From a virus, in the IMG/VR virus record IMGVR_UViG_3300005976_000005, positions 1-64,000 of that record: a stretch of 64,000 nucleotides of DNA; one strand, written 5' to 3'. Below are positions 16,297 through 24,646 of the stretch, in pieces. Below the pieces are notes generated by a model. That model searched no databases and was not told the origin of the DNA. It saw nothing but the letters and a program-made list of their open reading frames with translations. How positions within the stretch are numbered: the stretch's first letter is position 1; every line of letters begins with the position of its first letter. Both the position numbers and the translations under genes were made by a program.

Positions 16297-16521
16297 TTAC
16301 ACCTTTCTGATGAATTCGTCGATGCTGTCACAAGTTCCGAGGAATATTTTGAGGTCAGTAACATCGTCCTTATTGATAGTAGTATCTCTTTCAGGACGTT
16401 TTTCTTTCTTTACATCATTTTCATCCGTATTATCATTATCCAGCTTAGCACTTTTCTTGAAGAGGTCCATAGCTTCTTCAAATTGATGTTTGCTCCATTC
16501 ATTCAAGTCATTAGGCAACAT
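16297..16521 (-). CDS. hypothetical protein, 74 aa
   Basis: Charged (KKEKRPERDTT), ending KIFLGTCDSIDEFIRKV. ATG 16521 lies 13 bp after the stop of the upstream gene. Unknown family. Confidence 0.6.
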   Translation of the reverse strand: MLPNDLNEWSKHQFEEAMDLFKKSAKLDNDNTDENDVKKEKRPERDTTINKDDVTDLKIFLGTCDSIDEFIRKV

Positions 16522-16533
16522 ATCAAATTCCTT

Positions 16534-16824
16534 TCAAAGCTCGTATATGATTTCGTCGAAGTCCACAAAATGCTTTTTGTCGTTTTCTACATCGTATTCC
16601 ACAAAAGGGCTGTACATATCTTCGATTTTTCCGTCCCAACGGATTTCATCATTGGCCCATACTTCAATGTAACTTACATCATAAGCTTCTTCTACAAGCT
16701 GGCCTTCTTTATCATACATCATTATCTGGACGCGAATGTCTTTCTCACTAACCAAAACTGAGGGATATTCGCCCTGAACAAATCCTTCATCCTTCACATT
16801 CTGAAAAAATTCTTTCTTATTCAC
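16534..16824 (-). CDS. hypothetical acidic protein, about 96 aa
   Basis: GTG 16824 is preferred because AAAGGA sits 6 bases before it; the open frame extends 8 codons further but that would begin at the transcription start. Beta-rich, acidic, unknown family. Confidence 0.6.
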   Translation of the reverse strand: MNKKEFFQNVKDEGFVQGEYPSVLVSEKDIRVQIMMYDKEGQLVEEAYDVSYIEVWANDEIRWDGKIEDMYSPFVEYDVENDKKHFVDFDEIIYEL

Positions 16825-16850
16825 ATCATATCCTTTCTCACGACACATAT

Positions 16851-16879
16851 AGTATAATCAATTACGGATGTATTGTCAA
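16851..16879 (-). promoter_or_regulatory. promoter for 16297-16824 operon
   Basis: TTGACA at 16874-16879, 17 bp, TATACT at 16851-16856. Confidence 0.7.
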
Positions 16880-16926
16880 TAGTTTTTTTGAAGTAATTGT
16901 GTTCCCGCATTTTACGATTCCCACGT

Positions 16927-17817
16927 TTACCTCAAAGGCAGTTTTTTATATGTGTCACCTCTGTAGATTTTCTTAGCTGACTTAACGTTCCTTTGGCCTT
17001 TATTATCAACAGATATGACGTAGTTAGGATCAAACCAGTCATCAGGTATACTTCCAACCACTCTCTGGTCAAACCAACAAGCAATTACATCTCCACCCTT
17101 AGGCCAAATATTTTTTTCGTCGAATCCCCTTATAAAGAGATTTTTATATCCTTTTCTACATGAGCAAGGATTTCCGTGCTTAAATTCAGGATGAACCAGT
17201 AAAATATCTATTGGAGTATATTTTTTGTACTCTTCTGAGCTTATCCCTCTATCTTCTCCCTTAAAATCCTGTATCTTAAGCTCAACGCCCTGTGACTTCC
17301 AGAACCTTTTGTATTGAAGTATGTCCTCTCTCATATCCTTTATGAGAAGTTCTTTCACATAGACCTTTATACCAGCATCCCTTAGTGCTATGACATTCTT
17401 CTCGAACATACTCTTCAGAGCATTACTTTCCGTTAGAATCTTCCTATGGAATGTTAATCCTATCTGATGAATCTTGCCTTTGTAGCTAACAATTCTATCG
17501 ATGACTGAATCATCGAACGTTCCATTGGTAAGTAAGTCTATTCTCTCCTTATCGACGTATTCGATAATATCGAATACATCCTCAATATTCTGCTTACAGA
17601 ATGGCTCACCACCATATAGATGCATGATTATCTCAGTAGCATCATTCAGGTGTTTGTCTCTCCATATTCTGTATTCTTCAAGAGAGAAAGTTCTTTTGTC
17701 ATGCCATAAGTTCTCTCCAACTCCATTATCAATGTAATTGTAGAAGTCATGGTTGAAGCAGTAAGTACACCTTAGGTTACAGTGATATGAAATTGGAAAT
17801 CCAAGGAAATACTTCAT
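16927..17817 (-). CDS. radical SAM protein
   Basis: 296 aa. SYHCNLRCTYCF holds the CxxxCxxC that binds the 4Fe-4S cluster; MHLYGGEPF is the SAM-binding GGE motif. A C-terminal Cys group (GNPCSCRKGYKN, VIACWFDQ) could hold a second cluster as in SPASM-type enzymes. Substrate unknown; such enzymes modify peptides, RNA or nucleotides. Follows the small gene at 17820 with a 2-bp gap. Confidence 0.85.
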   Translation of the reverse strand: MKYFLGFPISYHCNLRCTYCFNHDFYNYIDNGVGENLWHDKRTFSLEEYRIWRDKHLNDATEIIMHLYGGEPFCKQNIEDVFDIIEYVDKERIDLLTNGTFDDSVIDRIVSYKGKIHQIGLTFHRKILTESNALKSMFEKNVIALRDAGIKVYVKELLIKDMREDILQYKRFWKSQGVELKIQDFKGEDRGISSEEYKKYTPIDILLVHPEFKHGNPCSCRKGYKNLFIRGFDEKNIWPKGGDVIACWFDQRVVGSIPDDWFDPNYVISVDNKGQRNVKSAKKIYRGDTYKKLPLR

Positions 17818-17819
17818 TC

Positions 17820-18197
17820 TTACCAAACATCCTCTTCATTTTCATCATCAGGACCGAACTTTCTTTTGAACATATCCCTAAGCTCTGGAGGAACCTTGTC
17901 GATTACATCATTGTATAGAGCCTCTGTTACAGCCTTCTGAGCACTATCTTCGAGACTTTTAATGATCTTGACTCCCTCATCAAGACCGGCGGACTTGATG
18001 ATTACTGCCTGGTTTGCGTGGTTCAGCAAACAAACAGCCTTGTAGTTAGCAACTGACAGAGACTGTGCGTCGACTTCATCTTTTTTCATGAAGTCTGCGA
18101 AGCACTCAGTTTCATTGATTATTGACTGACGGATATAATCAACCATTTGCTCAAGCATATCCTCCAATTCACTCGACCAGATTTTTTTTCGATTCAT
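17820..18197 (-). CDS. hypothetical helical protein, 125 aa
   Basis: MNRKKIWSSELEDMLEQMV..., helical with an acidic C-terminus (DDENEEDVW). AAGGAG precedes ATG 18197. In operon with the radical SAM gene, so it might be its partner or substrate, but it has no leader-peptide features. Confidence 0.6.
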   Translation of the reverse strand: MNRKKIWSSELEDMLEQMVDYIRQSIINETECFADFMKKDEVDAQSLSVANYKAVCLLNHANQAVIIKSAGLDEGVKIIKSLEDSAQKAVTEALYNDVIDKVPPELRDMFKRKFGPDDENEEDVW

Positions 18198-18243
18198 CAA
18201 AAAACTCCTTATATTTATTGGATTACTTGAAGGTCAAAAAAAT

Positions 18244-18445
18244 TTAGAACATATTTATATTCTTTGGATCAACCTTGATTCCCGCTTTGAACATTTCAAT
18301 ACTGTTCAAAAGATGTGCTTCAAATCCATCAGGAAATGTTTTTGGGTCTATATGGTATTACATCAACCTTTCTACTACCTGAGTGAATAACCATAAGTGA
18401 AATTATCATCAATCCAATAAGAAATGCTATTGTCATATCATTCAT
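18244..18445 (-). pseudogene. small membrane protein, frameshifted
   Basis: ATG 18445 opens a 38-aa frame with a hydrophobic segment (FLIGLMIISLMVIHSG) that stops at 18329. A shift of frame near the CCCAAAAAC run (~18340) continues PKTFPDGFEAHLLNSIEMF to TAA 18244. Either a frameshift mutation or two small proteins. Confidence 0.45.
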
Positions 18446-18557
18446 CCTCACAATCAACAATTTTCATGTAACTTCCACTATTAAGTCCAAACATATTCTT
18501 TCCCTTAACAAGAACAAATTTCGCATCTCCGCTCTTTATCTTCAGGTAATCCTCCAT
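18438..18557 (-). CDS. 39-aa protein
   Basis: MEDYLKIKSGDAKFVLVKGK... ending VDCEDE; it overlaps the end of the membrane protein at 18505 and the start of the next small gene. Evidence is coupling only. Confidence 0.4.
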   Translation of the reverse strand: MEDYLKIKSGDAKFVLVKGKNMFGLNSGSYMKIVDCEDE

Positions 18558-18756
18558 TGTACTCAACAATAGCAGCAGTCGATGTAAAGTGTAATTCTGG
18601 ATCAATATTTGTCTTCTGAGTACTGACATCAATAATCATAAACATCGGAACAAAAATTCCAAACATGACCAGAGCAGGCAAAACAAGTTCGATGTAATCA
18701 TATGTAAAAATAAGGTAGGCAAAGGCAATAACAGCCATAACAAAAGCAATAAACAA
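18505..18756 (-). CDS. two-segment membrane protein, about 83 aa
   Basis: IAFVMAVIAFAYLIFTY and LVLPALVMFGIFVPMF are two membrane segments, followed by a soluble tail with CEICSC. The frame has no good start at 18756; an upstream ATG (18777, after AAAGGAGAG) in the same frame meets TAG after five codons (MLAFL), so the 5' end may be damaged. Confidence 0.5.
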   Translation of the reverse strand: MFIAFVMAVIAFAYLIFTYDYIELVLPALVMFGIFVPMFMIIDVSTQKTNIDPELHFTSTAAIVEYNGGLPEDKERRCEICSC

Positions 18757-18840
18757 TATCTACAGAAAAGCAAGCATAATACATTCTCTCCTTTACAGGG
18801 AATTTGATTTTGAATATTCCATCTCAATCATCACAACAAT

Positions 18841-18869
18841 AATATAAACAATTCACATAAAAATGTCAA
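18841..18869 (-). promoter_or_regulatory. promoter for 18244-18784 genes
   Basis: TTGACA at 18864-18869, 17 bp, TATATT at 18841-18846. Confidence 0.7.
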
Positions 18870-18887
18870 TAGTTTTTTTTATATCAA

Positions 18888-19430
18888 TCATCCTAATCCT
18901 TCAGGAAAGGCCTTAATCAATTTCTCATACTCTTCATCAAACATCTTTTTAAACAATCTTTTCTTCCCTATAAGATCAACAAATCTGCTGGTAAAATCTA
19001 TTCTGTAGATTTTACCATTATTACCCTTAATGACATTCTCTATGCTCCAATCATAAACATGAAATCCACACTTCTTTGCCAAACTCATAAACTTCTCCTC
19101 AAATGCCTTATACTCCTCACCAAACTCATCTTTAATGAATTTTCCATTAATATGCTTCATTACAATACCTACAGCCCATTTAAACTTACTCCTTTGTACC
19201 CACGTAAGACTATAGACTTTAGGAACCATTCCTGTATCCTGTAACATCTTCAAATAAACAAATTCTTCTACCATATGTTTTATGCTAAAATGATTATTCT
19301 TTATATCCTTTTTAGATAAGTTTTTCCTACACACCTTTATACCAGAATTCCTATTCAGGATATAATAAAGCGCATAGCTACCACCACCCGAAGATTTACG
19401 GGGAAGTTCTGTAATAATCTTTTTACGCAT
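18888..19430 (-). CDS. protein-kinase-like fold protein, 180 aa
   Basis: HVYDWSIENVI (~residues 136-146) fits a kinase catalytic loop (xxDxxxxN), followed by KIYRIDFTSRF in place of DFG. The N-terminal half has hydrophobic strands and KHMVEEFVYLKML helix like an N-lobe. The glycine-rich SSGGGSYALYY at the start may bind phosphate. Small for a full kinase, so activity is uncertain. ATG 19430 chosen over a longer frame through a promoter-like region. Confidence 0.6.
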   Translation of the reverse strand: MRKKIITELPRKSSGGGSYALYYILNRNSGIKVCRKNLSKKDIKNNHFSIKHMVEEFVYLKMLQDTGMVPKVYSLTWVQRSKFKWAVGIVMKHINGKFIKDEFGEEYKAFEEKFMSLAKKCGFHVYDWSIENVIKGNNGKIYRIDFTSRFVDLIGKKRLFKKMFDEEYEKLIKAFPEGLG

Positions 19431-19587
19431 AATAAAACCCCAGAAGAGATATGTCAAATAAAAAAATTCCCGCGCAAGGTAAAAATTTTCTATTAAAATT
19501 CTGGGGTACCCTATATGGTACCTTACAATGCTCTCAGAAAAGCGGTGGGGGTGTCTCAATCCCAAAAACAGTAAAAAAATGAAATTA

Positions 19588-19719
19588 TTGAAGGACTCAA
19601 ATAGAGACTCATTGGAGGACTCAAATAGAGACTCATTGGAGGACTCAAATAGAGACTCATTGGAGGACTCAAATAGAGACTCATTGGAGGACTCAAATAG
19701 AGACTCATTGGAGGACTCA
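19588..19719. repeat. 24-bp tandem repeat, 5.5 copies
   Basis: Unit TTGGAGGACTCAAATAGAGA-CTCA repeated without error (first copy has one change). It lies in a ~500-bp stretch without a convincing gene (19431-19903), downstream of the helicase operon. A multiple of three, it gives LEDSNRDS repeats on the plus strand, but no ribosome site supports that frame. Confidence 0.9.
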
Positions 19720-19903
19720 AAGGTTTTGGGTAAAAATGGACTCGATTGTCACGGCCCGGATTTTCCGAATTGTCAAGAAGTCACTTTTTTGGGAATCCTG
19801 TAACCTGGATTTTTGAGTTCCCCTCCCAGCATTTCTCATATGTCAATTCTCAATATTTCTGAAATCCCCACCAGAAAAAATCCACTATAGCATTCTCACA
19901 ACT

Positions 19904-19932
19904 AAAAAAGGAGTCCACCAAAAACAGACTCC
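19904..19932 (-). terminator. intrinsic terminator of the helicase operon
   Basis: GGAGTC (19910-19915) pairs with GACTCC (19927-19932), followed on the minus strand by TTTTTT. It sits just after the 48-aa gene. Confidence 0.75.
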
Positions 19933-19939
19933 CTCAAAA

Positions 19940-20086
19940 TCACGTTTCTGATTTTTCCAGTTTTTTACCTTTCTCAATTCCGTGAGCGAGTCCTTCTGAA
20001 TATCCTTTCTCATATTCCTGTTGTAGCATGTAACCAATGTACAACAACACTATACCAGTACCAACAATAGTACATGCCAATGTAAA
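19940..20086 (-). CDS. small membrane protein, 48 aa
   Basis: MFTLACTIVGTGIVLYIGY is a membrane anchor, followed by a charged tail with KGYSEGLAHGIEKGK. GGGGGT-type site before ATG 20086. Last gene of the helicase operon. Confidence 0.6.
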   Translation of the reverse strand, partial: FTLACTIVGTGIVLLYIGYMLQQEYEKGYSEGLAHGIEKGKKLEKSET

Positions 20087-20098
20087 CATGTTACCCCC

Positions 20099-21556
20099 TT
20101 ACTTCTGGACAAAGACGAGCTTGTCCTTGGACCGGGTGAGTGCGACATACTTCAGGTTCATTTCCTGCTCAAGCTCCCAAGGCTGCTGGTCCTTACGCAT
20201 GAGAGGGAGAAGCTCAGGTCGAATGATGTATACAGTATTGTTCTCCAGACCCTTTGCCTTGTGGACAGTCGAGAACACAGTACCCTTCAATTCGTCAGAG
20301 AATACCCGGTCGATCATGTTCACAATGTCATAGGGTGAAGATGCCTGCTTGGAAAACTCCTCAAGGACGTCTGCGTAGTCCATGATAGTTTCCTTGACAG
20401 CACTGGAAGCCCAACGCTTATTGAGAACTTCGAGCTGAGCATTCTGCCACTCAGTCACCTTCTGATTGAACTCAGAGAGAGTCTTCGCCTGAAATCCGAC
20501 AACAAGACCACGAAGGAACTTGCCAATGTCAGTCCCACGAACACAAGCCTTCTTACCATCACGAATCAACTTGATGGCATAACTGATAAGAGGAGCATTG
20601 GTTCGACAGAGGACCAGAGGCTCACAGTTGGTATCAACCTTGTCAATGAACTCTTCGGCGGTGATGTAATCGACAGTACCCTCATTCGCAGCAGGAGCAG
20701 CCTCGATGTAAGGAACAATCTCCTTGGCAAGCTCCAGATGAGAAGTAGGGCAACGATAACACACAGAGAGTGGAAGCTCAGTTGCCTTGAGGACTTCCTT
20801 CATCCGAGGCATTGCCTCGGTGTCAGCACCACGAAAACCATAGATGCTCTGCTTGGGATCACCAACAGCCACGATTCGCCCGTTGGGCTTCTTGACCATC
20901 TTCAGGACCATTTCGATCTGAGACCTGTTGAGGTCCTGGCACTCATCGACAAACACATTGTCGAAAGTAGGAACATTGAGACCAAGAGCAACGGGCATGT
21001 AGATCATATCATCGAAGTCAACGAACTTGTGGATGGCGACTGACTTCTCCATGATGGAACGAGCAATGCCAAGGACTGAGGGGTCATAGTTGACATTGTA
21101 GTAGTTGGCAGCCTTGATTACCTCATCGTTGTTCTTGTAGTCAATGAGGGTGTTCTTCCAGATTGAGACGAGCTTCGAGACCTGCTCACGAACCTGAAAG
21201 ACCTGAGCCTTCTCACGGCCAGTCATCCCGTCCAGGAATGAAGTGGCAGGGTACTTGTTCATGATCTTGTTGAGCTTGAACTTGTCAACACGAGTATACC
21301 CAAATGCCTTGATGATTGCCTTGAGTCCGAATGAGTGAAGAGTGATGGCAGTCACGTGACTGGGAACCTTCGACTCAAGCTCTGTGGCGATGGACTTGTT
21401 GAAAGCCACGAAGACAGAAACACCTTTTACTCTCCGCATCGATTCCAGCAAAGAAAAGGTCTTTCCACTTCCAGCCACAGCATTGACCATCAGGTGACCA
21501 GTCTGGGACTCGATGGCACTGAAGAGGTCTTTCTGATACTGAGAAAACTCAAACAT
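20099..21556 (-). CDS. UvrD/Rep-family SF1 DNA helicase
   Basis: 485 aa. Walker A VNAVAGSGKTFSLLE, motif II NVFVDECQDLN, motif III AVGDPKQSIYGFRGA, motif IV-like VCYRCPTSHLELA, motif V/VI GTVFSTVHKAKGLE and LKYVALTRSKDKLV. These define a 3'-5' UvrD-like helicase, used in replication, repair or recombination. ATG 21556 chosen because the longer frame runs through the promoter. Its codons are GC-richer than those of the flanking modules. Confidence 0.95.
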   Translation of the reverse strand: MFEFSQYQKDLFSAIESQTGHLMVNAVAGSGKTFSLLESMRRVKGVSVFVAFNKSIATELESKVPSHVTAITLHSFGLKAIIKAFGYTRVDKFKLNKIMNKYPATSFLDGMTGREKAQVFQVREQVSKLVSIWKNTLIDYKNNDEVIKAANYYNVNYDPSVLGIARSIMEKSVAIHKFVDFDDMIYMPVALGLNVPTFDNVFVDECQDLNRSQIEMVLKMVKKPNGRIVAVGDPKQSIYGFRGADTEAMPRMKEVLKATELPLSVCYRCPTSHLELAKEIVPYIEAAPAANEGTVDYITAEEFIDKVDTNCEPLVLCRTNAPLISYAIKLIRDGKKACVRGTDIGKFLRGLVVGFQAKTLSEFNQKVTEWQNAQLEVLNKRWASSAVKETIMDYADVLEEFSKQASSPYDIVNMIDRVFSDELKGTVFSTVHKAKGLENNTVYIIRPELLPLMRKDQQPWELEQEMNLKYVALTRSKDKLVFVQK

Positions 21557-21601
21557 TCTCTCTCCTCTGTTGGGTTTATCTCTCTCACTTCCCACACATA
21601 T

Positions 21602-21630
21602 AATATACAGCCAGACCAAGAAAAACACAA
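21602..21630 (-). promoter_or_regulatory. promoter for the helicase gene (weak -35)
   Basis: TATATT at 21602-21607, 17 bp, TTGTGT at 21625-21630. A TGGCAC-N5-TTGC box lies just upstream at 21648. Confidence 0.6.
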
Positions 21631-21662
21631 GAGCTAATTTATTTTTTTGGCACAGTGTTTGC

Positions 21663-21866
21663 TTACTTGATGCTACCGTCTGGGTAAACCTCAGCATAAT
21701 CTGTTCGACCGTTGCGATGACGAGTCATGAAGATGGAGTCACGCAGGATACCATCGGCATCCTCAGAAGCATCGAATGCCCATCCAGTCCACTCGTAGCC
21801 CTGCTTGTAGAGCTTCTGTTCGGACTTCATCTGGGCATCTGTCGGGGTAGGTATTGTTGAAGGCAT
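21663..21866 (-). CDS. hypothetical protein, 67 aa
   Basis: MPSTIPTPTDAQMKSEQKLY..., GYEWTGWAFDASEDADG. AAAGGAAAA precedes ATG 21866. Unknown family. Confidence 0.6.
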   Translation of the reverse strand: MPSTIPTPTDAQMKSEQKLYKQGYEWTGWAFDASEDADGILRDSIFMTRHRNGRTDYAEVYPDGSIK

Positions 21867-21909
21867 CTTATTTTTCCTTTGAATGGGTCACTCTCTCAAC
21901 CACATCTAT

Positions 21910-21938
21910 AATATACAGCTTTTTTGGTTGAATGTCAA
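21910..21938 (-). promoter_or_regulatory. promoter for 21663-21866
   Basis: TTGACA at 21933-21938, 17 bp, TATATT at 21910-21915. Confidence 0.8.
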
Positions 21939-21954
21939 GGTTTATTTTCAACTT

Positions 21955-22035
21955 TCTATTTAATCGTTTAAACCAGACTCCGACCGGGCGGGCTACCCCT
22001 GCCCATGGCCTCTTCTGATGGACTAGCCACCCTAT
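21955..22035 (-). ncRNA. candidate small RNA B of a three-member set
   Basis: Own promoter at 22042-22070, no ORF. It shares with RNA A (29403-29483) the segments AGGGTGGC, AGAAGAGGCCATGGGC, GGGTAGCCCGCCC, CGGAGTC and a terminal TTTA...TAAA hairpin. The first hairpin is kept by a compensating pair: GGTGG/CCATC here, GGTGG/CCACC in A. Confidence 0.6.
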
Positions 22036-22041
22036 GCTTAT

Positions 22042-22070
22042 AATATAATAAAAAAGGGCTTGAATGTCAA
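22042..22070 (-). promoter_or_regulatory. promoter for small RNA B
   Basis: TTGACA at 22065-22070, 17 bp, TATATT at 22042-22047. It is embedded in the terminator hairpin at 22053-22077. Confidence 0.8.
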
Positions 22071-22077
22071 GCCCTTT
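22053..22077 (-). terminator. terminator overlapping the next promoter
   Basis: GGGCTTGA (22056-22063) pairs with TCAAGCCC (22067-22074), loop of 3, then TTTTTT on the minus strand. The arm contains the -35 of the promoter for RNA B. The stretch 22084-22217 before it has no gene, only a small GC hairpin (22175-22190). Confidence 0.75.
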
Positions 22078-22217
22078 CTTCAAACTAAGTCATATCTAAA
22101 TAAATCAATGTATAAAATTCTAAAAGTTATCAGGGCGAATCGCGTGCCATGTTCCTTGCCTACTTGGCTTTATCCGGCGAACTCCCGCCGAGGGATTATC
22201 AAAAGGACCACTCAAAC

Positions 22218-22526
22218 TCACATAATGGAATCAATAATGTCCTTCGATTCTTTCAGGGAAAGTCCGGTGGCATATCTCAGAATCTTTATTGCCAGAATCT
22301 TGTTTCTTGTGTCGATTGCCTGCTTGATGGTCTCATCACTTCCTCCAGGACCCCGGTAAGTCCAACCGTAGGGAATGACTGCTGGACCAAAATCAAGCGG
22401 GTTGACGTAACACTTGTTCGGGTCTTGTTCACCCAAAGCACCGACAATCTTTTCGTGAAGCTCTGGATTGTCTGCGCAACCACGAAGCAGAAAAGAAACT
22501 TCTTTGACTGAAAGGTTCAAGAGCAA
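22218..22526 (-). CDS. protein with an L7/L12-like C-terminal helix, 102 aa
   Basis: The end AIKILRYATGLSLKESKDIID resembles the KxxRxxTGLGLKEAKxxVD segment of ribosomal protein L7/L12 and of small phage proteins sharing that fold. The N-terminal half (VSFLLRGCADNPELH, YGWTYRGPGGSDE) is not recognised. No clear ribosome-binding role can be read. Confidence 0.6.
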   Translation of the reverse strand: MLLNLSVKEVSFLLRGCADNPELHEKIVGALGEQDPNKCYVNPLDFGPAVIPYGWTYRGPGGSDETIKQAIDTRNKILAIKILRYATGLSLKESKDIIDSIM

Positions 22527-22544
22527 ATTAATTGTATCTTCTCA

Positions 22545-22730
22545 TCAGACGAGTTTAATGAAAATGTCGACGGGTGCGTCGAGTACTTTGTTCAAATAGG
22601 CAATGTCATTGTCGTTAATAGGACCACGGTTTGATTTGTTCATCTCCTCGGCAGCGATCAATCTTGCCTTGGTTGCCTCGAACGACTTGGGAGTGAAAAT
22701 AGTTCCTACTTTTAAGTCTTTGGGATTCAT
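22545..22730 (-). CDS. hypothetical protein, 61 aa
   Basis: MNPKDLKVGTIFTPKSFEAT... from ATG 22730 (AAGGAGAGATGAG before it; the longer frame reaches into the promoter). Unknown. Confidence 0.6.
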   Translation of the reverse strand: MNPKDLKVGTIFTPKSFEATKARLIAAEEMNKSNRGPINDNDIAYLNKVLDAPVDIFIKLV

Positions 22731-22775
22731 CTCATCTCTCCTTCGTTTGGGGGTCACTCTTTCAACCACACATAT

Positions 22776-22804
22776 AATATAATCAATTAACAGTAAGAAG
22801 TCAA
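22776..22804 (-). promoter_or_regulatory. promoter for 22218-22730
   Basis: TTGACT at 22799-22804, 17 bp, TATATT at 22776-22781. Confidence 0.8.
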
Positions 22805-22820
22805 TAGTCTTTTTCCTTCT

Positions 22821-23292
22821 CTATTTGATACCAAGTACTTTTCTTTCATACGGAGTCATCTTCGACTTGATACGTTCCTTCTCAGTCACCTTCTTCGACA
22901 ACCGTTCTTTCTCTAATTCCTTTTCGATGAACCAGTACTCTTCATTCTTCAGTCTTTCCTCGAACTCGGAGTCCGTTTCAAGTCTATGAGTCCTGAAGCA
23001 GAGTGAGTTGTCGACGGGTTGCTTTGTGTACTTGGTAGCAAAGTACTCCTCTCCGTGAACGTTACGAGACTTCCTTACAATCTGGGCACCGTGGTTCTTG
23101 GCAATCTTCGCGAGATTGGCAGCAGTCTCGGCAAAAGCATCCGGGTCTGTTTTGTTGATGAACAGAGTCAGCAGGTTCCTTGTATTCAACTCTTCAGGAA
23201 TCCAGTACTTGTAGATGACCTTCTTCTGGTGGTCCTTGGCACGGAACTGCTCGGCAAGTTCTTTCTTCAGGTTGTTTTTTGTAGTTCTTCAT
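22821..23292 (-). pseudogene. hypothetical protein, frameshifted in an A-run near the start
   Basis: ATG 23292 opens MKNYKK; removing one A from the AAAAAA run (~23276-23281) joins it to NLKKELAEQFRAKDHQKK, IPEELNTRNLLTLFINK and the rest, ending PYERKVLGIK at 22821. The intact part from 23189 downstream is 122 codons. Basic, helical; function unknown. Confidence 0.6.
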
Positions 23293-23333
23293 CTGATCTT
23301 CTTCGTTTATGTTACTCTCCCAACCACATCTAT

Positions 23334-23362
23334 AATATACAGCTAAACCAAGGAAAAGTCAA
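23334..23362 (-). promoter_or_regulatory. promoter for 22821-23292
   Basis: TTGACT at 23357-23362, 17 bp, TATATT at 23334-23339. Confidence 0.8.
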
Positions 23363-23529
23363 GGTTTATTTTCATCATCAGCAAAGAAATATTCCATATC
23401 GTTTCTGTCGTCCCAACCAGCACCATAATGGAGGTTGGCGTTGGCACAATCATTGCTACAGAATTCCTGGTCTTCGTCCTCTGGTTCGAACTCACATTGG
23501 CAGTAAAAGTATTTACAAGTCTTTTTCAT
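23359..23529 (-). CDS. Cys-rich zinc protein, 56 aa
   Basis: MKKTCKYFYCQCEFEPEDED, then EFCSNDCANANLHYG: six Cys in a short MYM/zinc-knuckle-like arrangement. The stop lies inside the -35 of the next promoter. Confidence 0.6.
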   Translation of the reverse strand: MKKTCKYFYCQCEFEPEDEDQEFCSNDCANANLHYGAGWDDRNDMEYFFADDENKP

Positions 23530-23530
23530 A

Positions 23531-23746
23531 TCACAGACCACAAGCTTTCAGAAAAGTTTCACGATTGAACTTGGAATTGTCGGCACCAAGCGAATCTGCC
23601 AGAACTATACACCCGTGCCTCCACTGCTTCACAGAGGAGTACTGGTTCCTTCTCCACTCGAGCTTCTCATTGAGATAGCTCAAATAACTCTTCGGTCTGG
23701 CAACTTCCATTGCTTTGGCAAGTTTGATGTAGTCTTTTTTTGTCAT
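23531..23746 (-). CDS. conserved small phage protein, 71 aa
   Basis: MTKKDYIKLAKAMEVARP..., QWRHGCIVLADSLGADN, FNRETFLKACG. I recognise this type (TKKDY...A.A) from many phages; role unknown. GGAGATGGG precedes ATG 23746. Confidence 0.75.
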   Translation of the reverse strand: MTKKDYIKLAKAMEVARPKSYLSYLNEKLEWRRNQYSSVKQWRHGCIVLADSLGADNSKFNRETFLKACGL

Positions 23747-23770
23747 TTCCCATCTCCTTTCTCTACATAT

Positions 23771-23799
23771 AATATAATCGATGTTGGCTAAAAAGTCAA
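23771..23799 (-). promoter_or_regulatory. promoter for 23359-23746
   Basis: TTGACT at 23794-23799, 17 bp, TATATT at 23771-23776. Confidence 0.8.
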
Positions 23800-23810
23800 T
23801 AGGAAAATAA

Positions 23811-23842
23811 AAAAAAGTCCCCACCAGGACGGCAGGGACTTT
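23811..23842 (-). terminator. terminator of the 23869-24363 gene
   Basis: AGTCCC (23816-23821) pairs with GGGACT (23835-23840), then a run of T on the minus strand. Confidence 0.75.
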
Positions 23843-23868
23843 CAGAAGAGAGGAGGGAGAGAGATTTG

Positions 23869-24363
23869 TTAGGCGTCCGAATCTTCGGAAGCCATATCGG
23901 CCATGGCGGCCTCCATTGCGGCAGTGTCCTCATCGATCACGGGAGCCTCGGTGACCTCGGCAGTCTCTGCCTTCTTGGCACGATTCTTGTGGGTACCCTT
24001 CTTGCCCTTCTTGGTCTCGGAAGCATTCTCCAGCTTTGCATTCTCTTTGGCGGAGATGACCTGAAGTCCGGCCTTCTTCAGGATGGCAACGGTACGGCTG
24101 GTGGACATTCCAACCTTGGTGGCAATCTCATCGGCAGAGAGCTTGCCCTTCTGACCGTGAGCCAGGACTCGACGTCGAGCGGCAGCCTCTACTCGCTTCT
24201 CCTTGCCCCTGGTATTGGCATACACGGTCTGGTAGGTAATCCCGGTTGCCTTTGCGGCCTCGGAAAGGGACTTGCCTGCCTCAACAAGAGCAACGGCTGC
24301 GGCAGTTGCCGAATCGTACTTCACACCGTCGATGGTCACGGACCTGAAATTCTTTTTAGCCAT
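23869..24363 (-). CDS. double helix-turn-helix regulator, 164 aa
   Basis: Two helix-turn-helix units: SLSEAAKATGITYQTVYANT (~43-62) and LSADEIATKVGMSTSRTVAI (~85-104), then a Lys/Ala-rich linker and an acidic tail (DEDTAAMEAAMADMASEDS). Probably a DNA-binding regulator. ATG 24363 follows AAGGAGT. It has its own promoter and terminator. Confidence 0.7.
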   Translation of the reverse strand: MAKKNFRSVTIDGVKYDSATAAAVALVEAGKSLSEAAKATGITYQTVYANTRGKEKRVEAAARRRVLAHGQKGKLSADEIATKVGMSTSRTVAILKKAGLQVISAKENAKLENASETKKGKKGTHKNRAKKAETAEVTEAPVIDEDTAAMEAAMADMASEDSDA

Positions 24364-24427
24364 TATTGGACTCCTTCTGATTGGTTGTTTGTTATTGAAG
24401 AAATTCAGTCTCAATCTCAACACTTAT

Positions 24428-24456
24428 AATATAATCAATTTCGGCTGGTTTGTCAA
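24428..24456 (-). promoter_or_regulatory. promoter for the regulator gene
   Basis: TTGACA at 24451-24456, 17 bp, TATATT at 24428-24433. Confidence 0.8.
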
Positions 24457-24463
24457 TAGTTTT

Positions 24464-24646
24464 TTACAAGAAAAATGAAAGAAAACCCAGAAAGAGAACC
24501 GCGGCGATAACTGCGAAGATGATTCCAGCAACGTTACTGAGCACGGCCCAGATTAGACCCAGAAGCTTTATAGCAACCATTGTGCCAACTATGGCTCCAC
24601 CAACGATCAATACTGCCCAGAGAATGAAAGACACTACTGCTGCCAT
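24464..24646 (-). CDS. two-segment membrane protein, 60 aa
   Basis: AAGGAGCC precedes ATG 24646. Almost entirely hydrophobic with two membrane segments separated by KLLG. Possible holin-like or envelope protein, but size alone does not prove it. Confidence 0.6.
   Translation of the reverse strand: MAAVVSFILWAVLIVGGAIVGTMVAIKLLGLIWAVLSNVAGIIFAVIAAVLFLGFLSFFL

Noticed and set aside
19528-19803. Plus-strand gene with LEDSNRDS repeats
   Set aside because: No ribosome site, flanks unlike protein, and the repeat unit being a multiple of three is enough to keep the frame open.
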